Positions 6,160-6,747 of a stretch of DNA of 6,747 bases are shown one piece after another; within the stretch, counting starts at the first letter, position 1, and every line of letters starts with the position of its first letter. The DNA comes from Gemmobacter sp. (GTDB lineage: Bacteria; Pseudomonadota; Alphaproteobacteria; Rhodobacterales; Rhodobacteraceae), in the NCBI GenBank assembly GCA_003509785.1, contig DOMY01000133.1, positions 1 through 6,747 on the forward strand. The letters are read 5' to 3'. Made by a program: the position numbers and the translations under genes. Under the pieces are notes generated by a model that searched no databases, had not been told where the DNA came from, and saw only the letters and a list, made by a program, of their open reading frames with translations.

Positions 6160-6348
6160 GATGCGCCTTTCCCGTGCAGGTCTGCGGCACTTTGTCCTGC
6201 GTGGGGATATAGCGTCATTTCCGCCAAGTCGAGCCTGCCAACCCTGCCTGTCGGGCAAACCTGCCCGGCCAACGACAGCTGAGGTCGCCTGCTGACATTC
6301 CGCCGTCATGCGGATCGGCTAGCCCTGAGACAAATCGAGGAGACCGCC
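6160..6348. other. Divergent intergenic region with small inverted repeats
   Basis: This 189 bp gap separates the starts of the flavin reductase (left, minus) and the PHP protein (right, plus) and must carry both promoters. No strong sigma70 pair is visible. The best partial signals are TATATC on the minus strand (6206-6211) without a good -35, and CTGACA on the plus strand (6292-6297) without a good -10. Inverted repeats: CGGGCA-aacc-TGCCCG (6252-6267, extendable by two pairs), TCCGC-cgtcat-GCGGA (6299-6314) and the palindrome GGCTAGCC (6317-6324). The two right-hand ones lie just upstream of the PHP gene's ribosome site and could be operator sequence. No small gene is evident. Confidence 0.5.
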
Positions 6349-6747
6349 ATGACCCAGCGCCTGTCCGCCTTCACCGCCCCCGGCCGCTTCTGGCGCGGCA
6401 ATCTGCATACCCATTCCAACATCTCGGACGGGGTGCTGACCCCTGAAGAGGTCTGCCGCCGCTATCAGGCCGAAGGCTATGATTTTCTGGCGCTGACAGA
6501 TCATTTCGTGGGCCTTTATGGCTATCCCGTGGTGGATACCCGGCCGTTCCGGGCCGAAGGCTTTACCACCCTTCTCGGCGCAGAGCTTCATTCCGGCCCG
6601 ATGGCCAATGGCGAGCTGTGGCATATTCTGGCGGTGGGCCTGCCCGAAGATTTCGCCCGGCCGCAGGCGCCCGATTTCAGCGTTTATCCCGATATGGAAA
6701 GCGGCCCCGATATCGCCGCCCGGGCCGTGGCGGCCGGGGCTTTCGTG
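6349..6747 (+). CDS. PHP-domain metallohydrolase, 3'-truncated by window edge
   Basis: The first 133 codons of a gene run open to the window end. AGGAG lies 6 nt before the ATG, a good ribosome site. The protein has no signal peptide, so it is probably cytoplasmic. The polymerase-and-histidinol-phosphatase metal motifs are visible: NLHTHSNISDG (H20, H22, D27), LALTDHF (D51, H52), GAELH (E79) and LWHILAVGL (H92). PHP enzymes are metal-dependent phosphoesterases or related hydrolases. The opening RGNLHTHSNxSDG resembles uncharacterised PHP or CehA/McbA-type hydrolases more than DNA polymerase or histidinol phosphatase. The C-terminal half, which holds the remaining metal ligands, is not in view, so the substrate cannot be guessed. 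It is divergent from the flavin reductase and need not be functionally linked to it. Confidence 0.88.
   Translation, partial: MTQRLSAFTAPGRFWRGNLHTHSNISDGVLTPEEVCRRYQAEGYDFLALTDHFVGLYGYPVVDTRPFRAEGFTTLLGAELHSGPMANGELWHILAVGLPEDFARPQAPDFSVYPDMESGPDIAARAVAAGAFV

Noticed and set aside
5407..6282. A 291-codon plus-strand open frame opposite the repressor and flavin reductase
   Set aside because: It spans two recognised genes and their promoter region on the other strand and has no family resemblance.
6160..6309. Fifty-residue N-terminal extension of the flavin reductase from the ATG at 6309
   Set aside because: The segment is arginine-rich and unlike the family, while the ATG at 6159 has a good ribosome site and places the conserved domain at the usual distance from the N-terminus.
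6319..6624. A 101-codon minus-strand frame at the right end
   Set aside because: It is antisense to the PHP-domain gene, which has a ribosome site and intact metal-binding motifs.

Overview
The window is about 6.7 kb of GC-rich DNA that is almost entirely coding. It looks like an alphaproteobacterial chromosome, most likely Rhodobacteraceae (Rhodobacter/Gemmobacter/Tabrizicola-like). This is inferred from codon use, from the coaX-rnj pair, and from a regulator whose cysteine pattern matches SqrR of Rhodobacter capsulatus. No RNA gene, insertion sequence, phage gene or CRISPR array is visible.

Left part (1-2181, plus strand): the 3' two thirds of coaX (type III pantothenate kinase) overlaps the complete rnj gene (ribonuclease J) by 4 bp. 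These are core housekeeping genes. The rnj transcript probably ends at a strong hairpin at 2186-2214.

Middle and right part (2185-6159, minus strand), in transcription order: a small flavin reductase (5668-6159); an ArsR-family repressor of the persulfide-sensing SqrR/BigR type (5147-5548) with its own well-formed promoter at 5630-5658; an exported vanadium-dependent haloperoxidase (3753-5054); and, translationally coupled to it, an exported FG-GAP/ASPIC-UnbV (CRTAC1-like) beta-propeller protein (2185-3756). The last two share an ATGA overlap and both start with Sec signal peptides, so they are probably made together and act outside the cytoplasm. The repressor and the flavin reductase share their strand. 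Whether all four genes form one redox or sulfur-responsive unit is inference.

Right edge (6349-6747, plus strand): the first 133 codons of a PHP-domain metallohydrolase, divergent from the flavin reductase across a 189 bp intergenic region with several small inverted repeats.

The points most worth following up are the SqrR/BigR-like cysteine spacing of the repressor, the AT-rich palindrome over the -10 box of its promoter (a likely autoregulatory site), the coupled haloperoxidase and beta-propeller pair, and a terminator hairpin built from the last codons of the convergent gene. No clearly new system was found. Every gene belongs to a recognisable family, and the novelty, if any, lies in the grouping.
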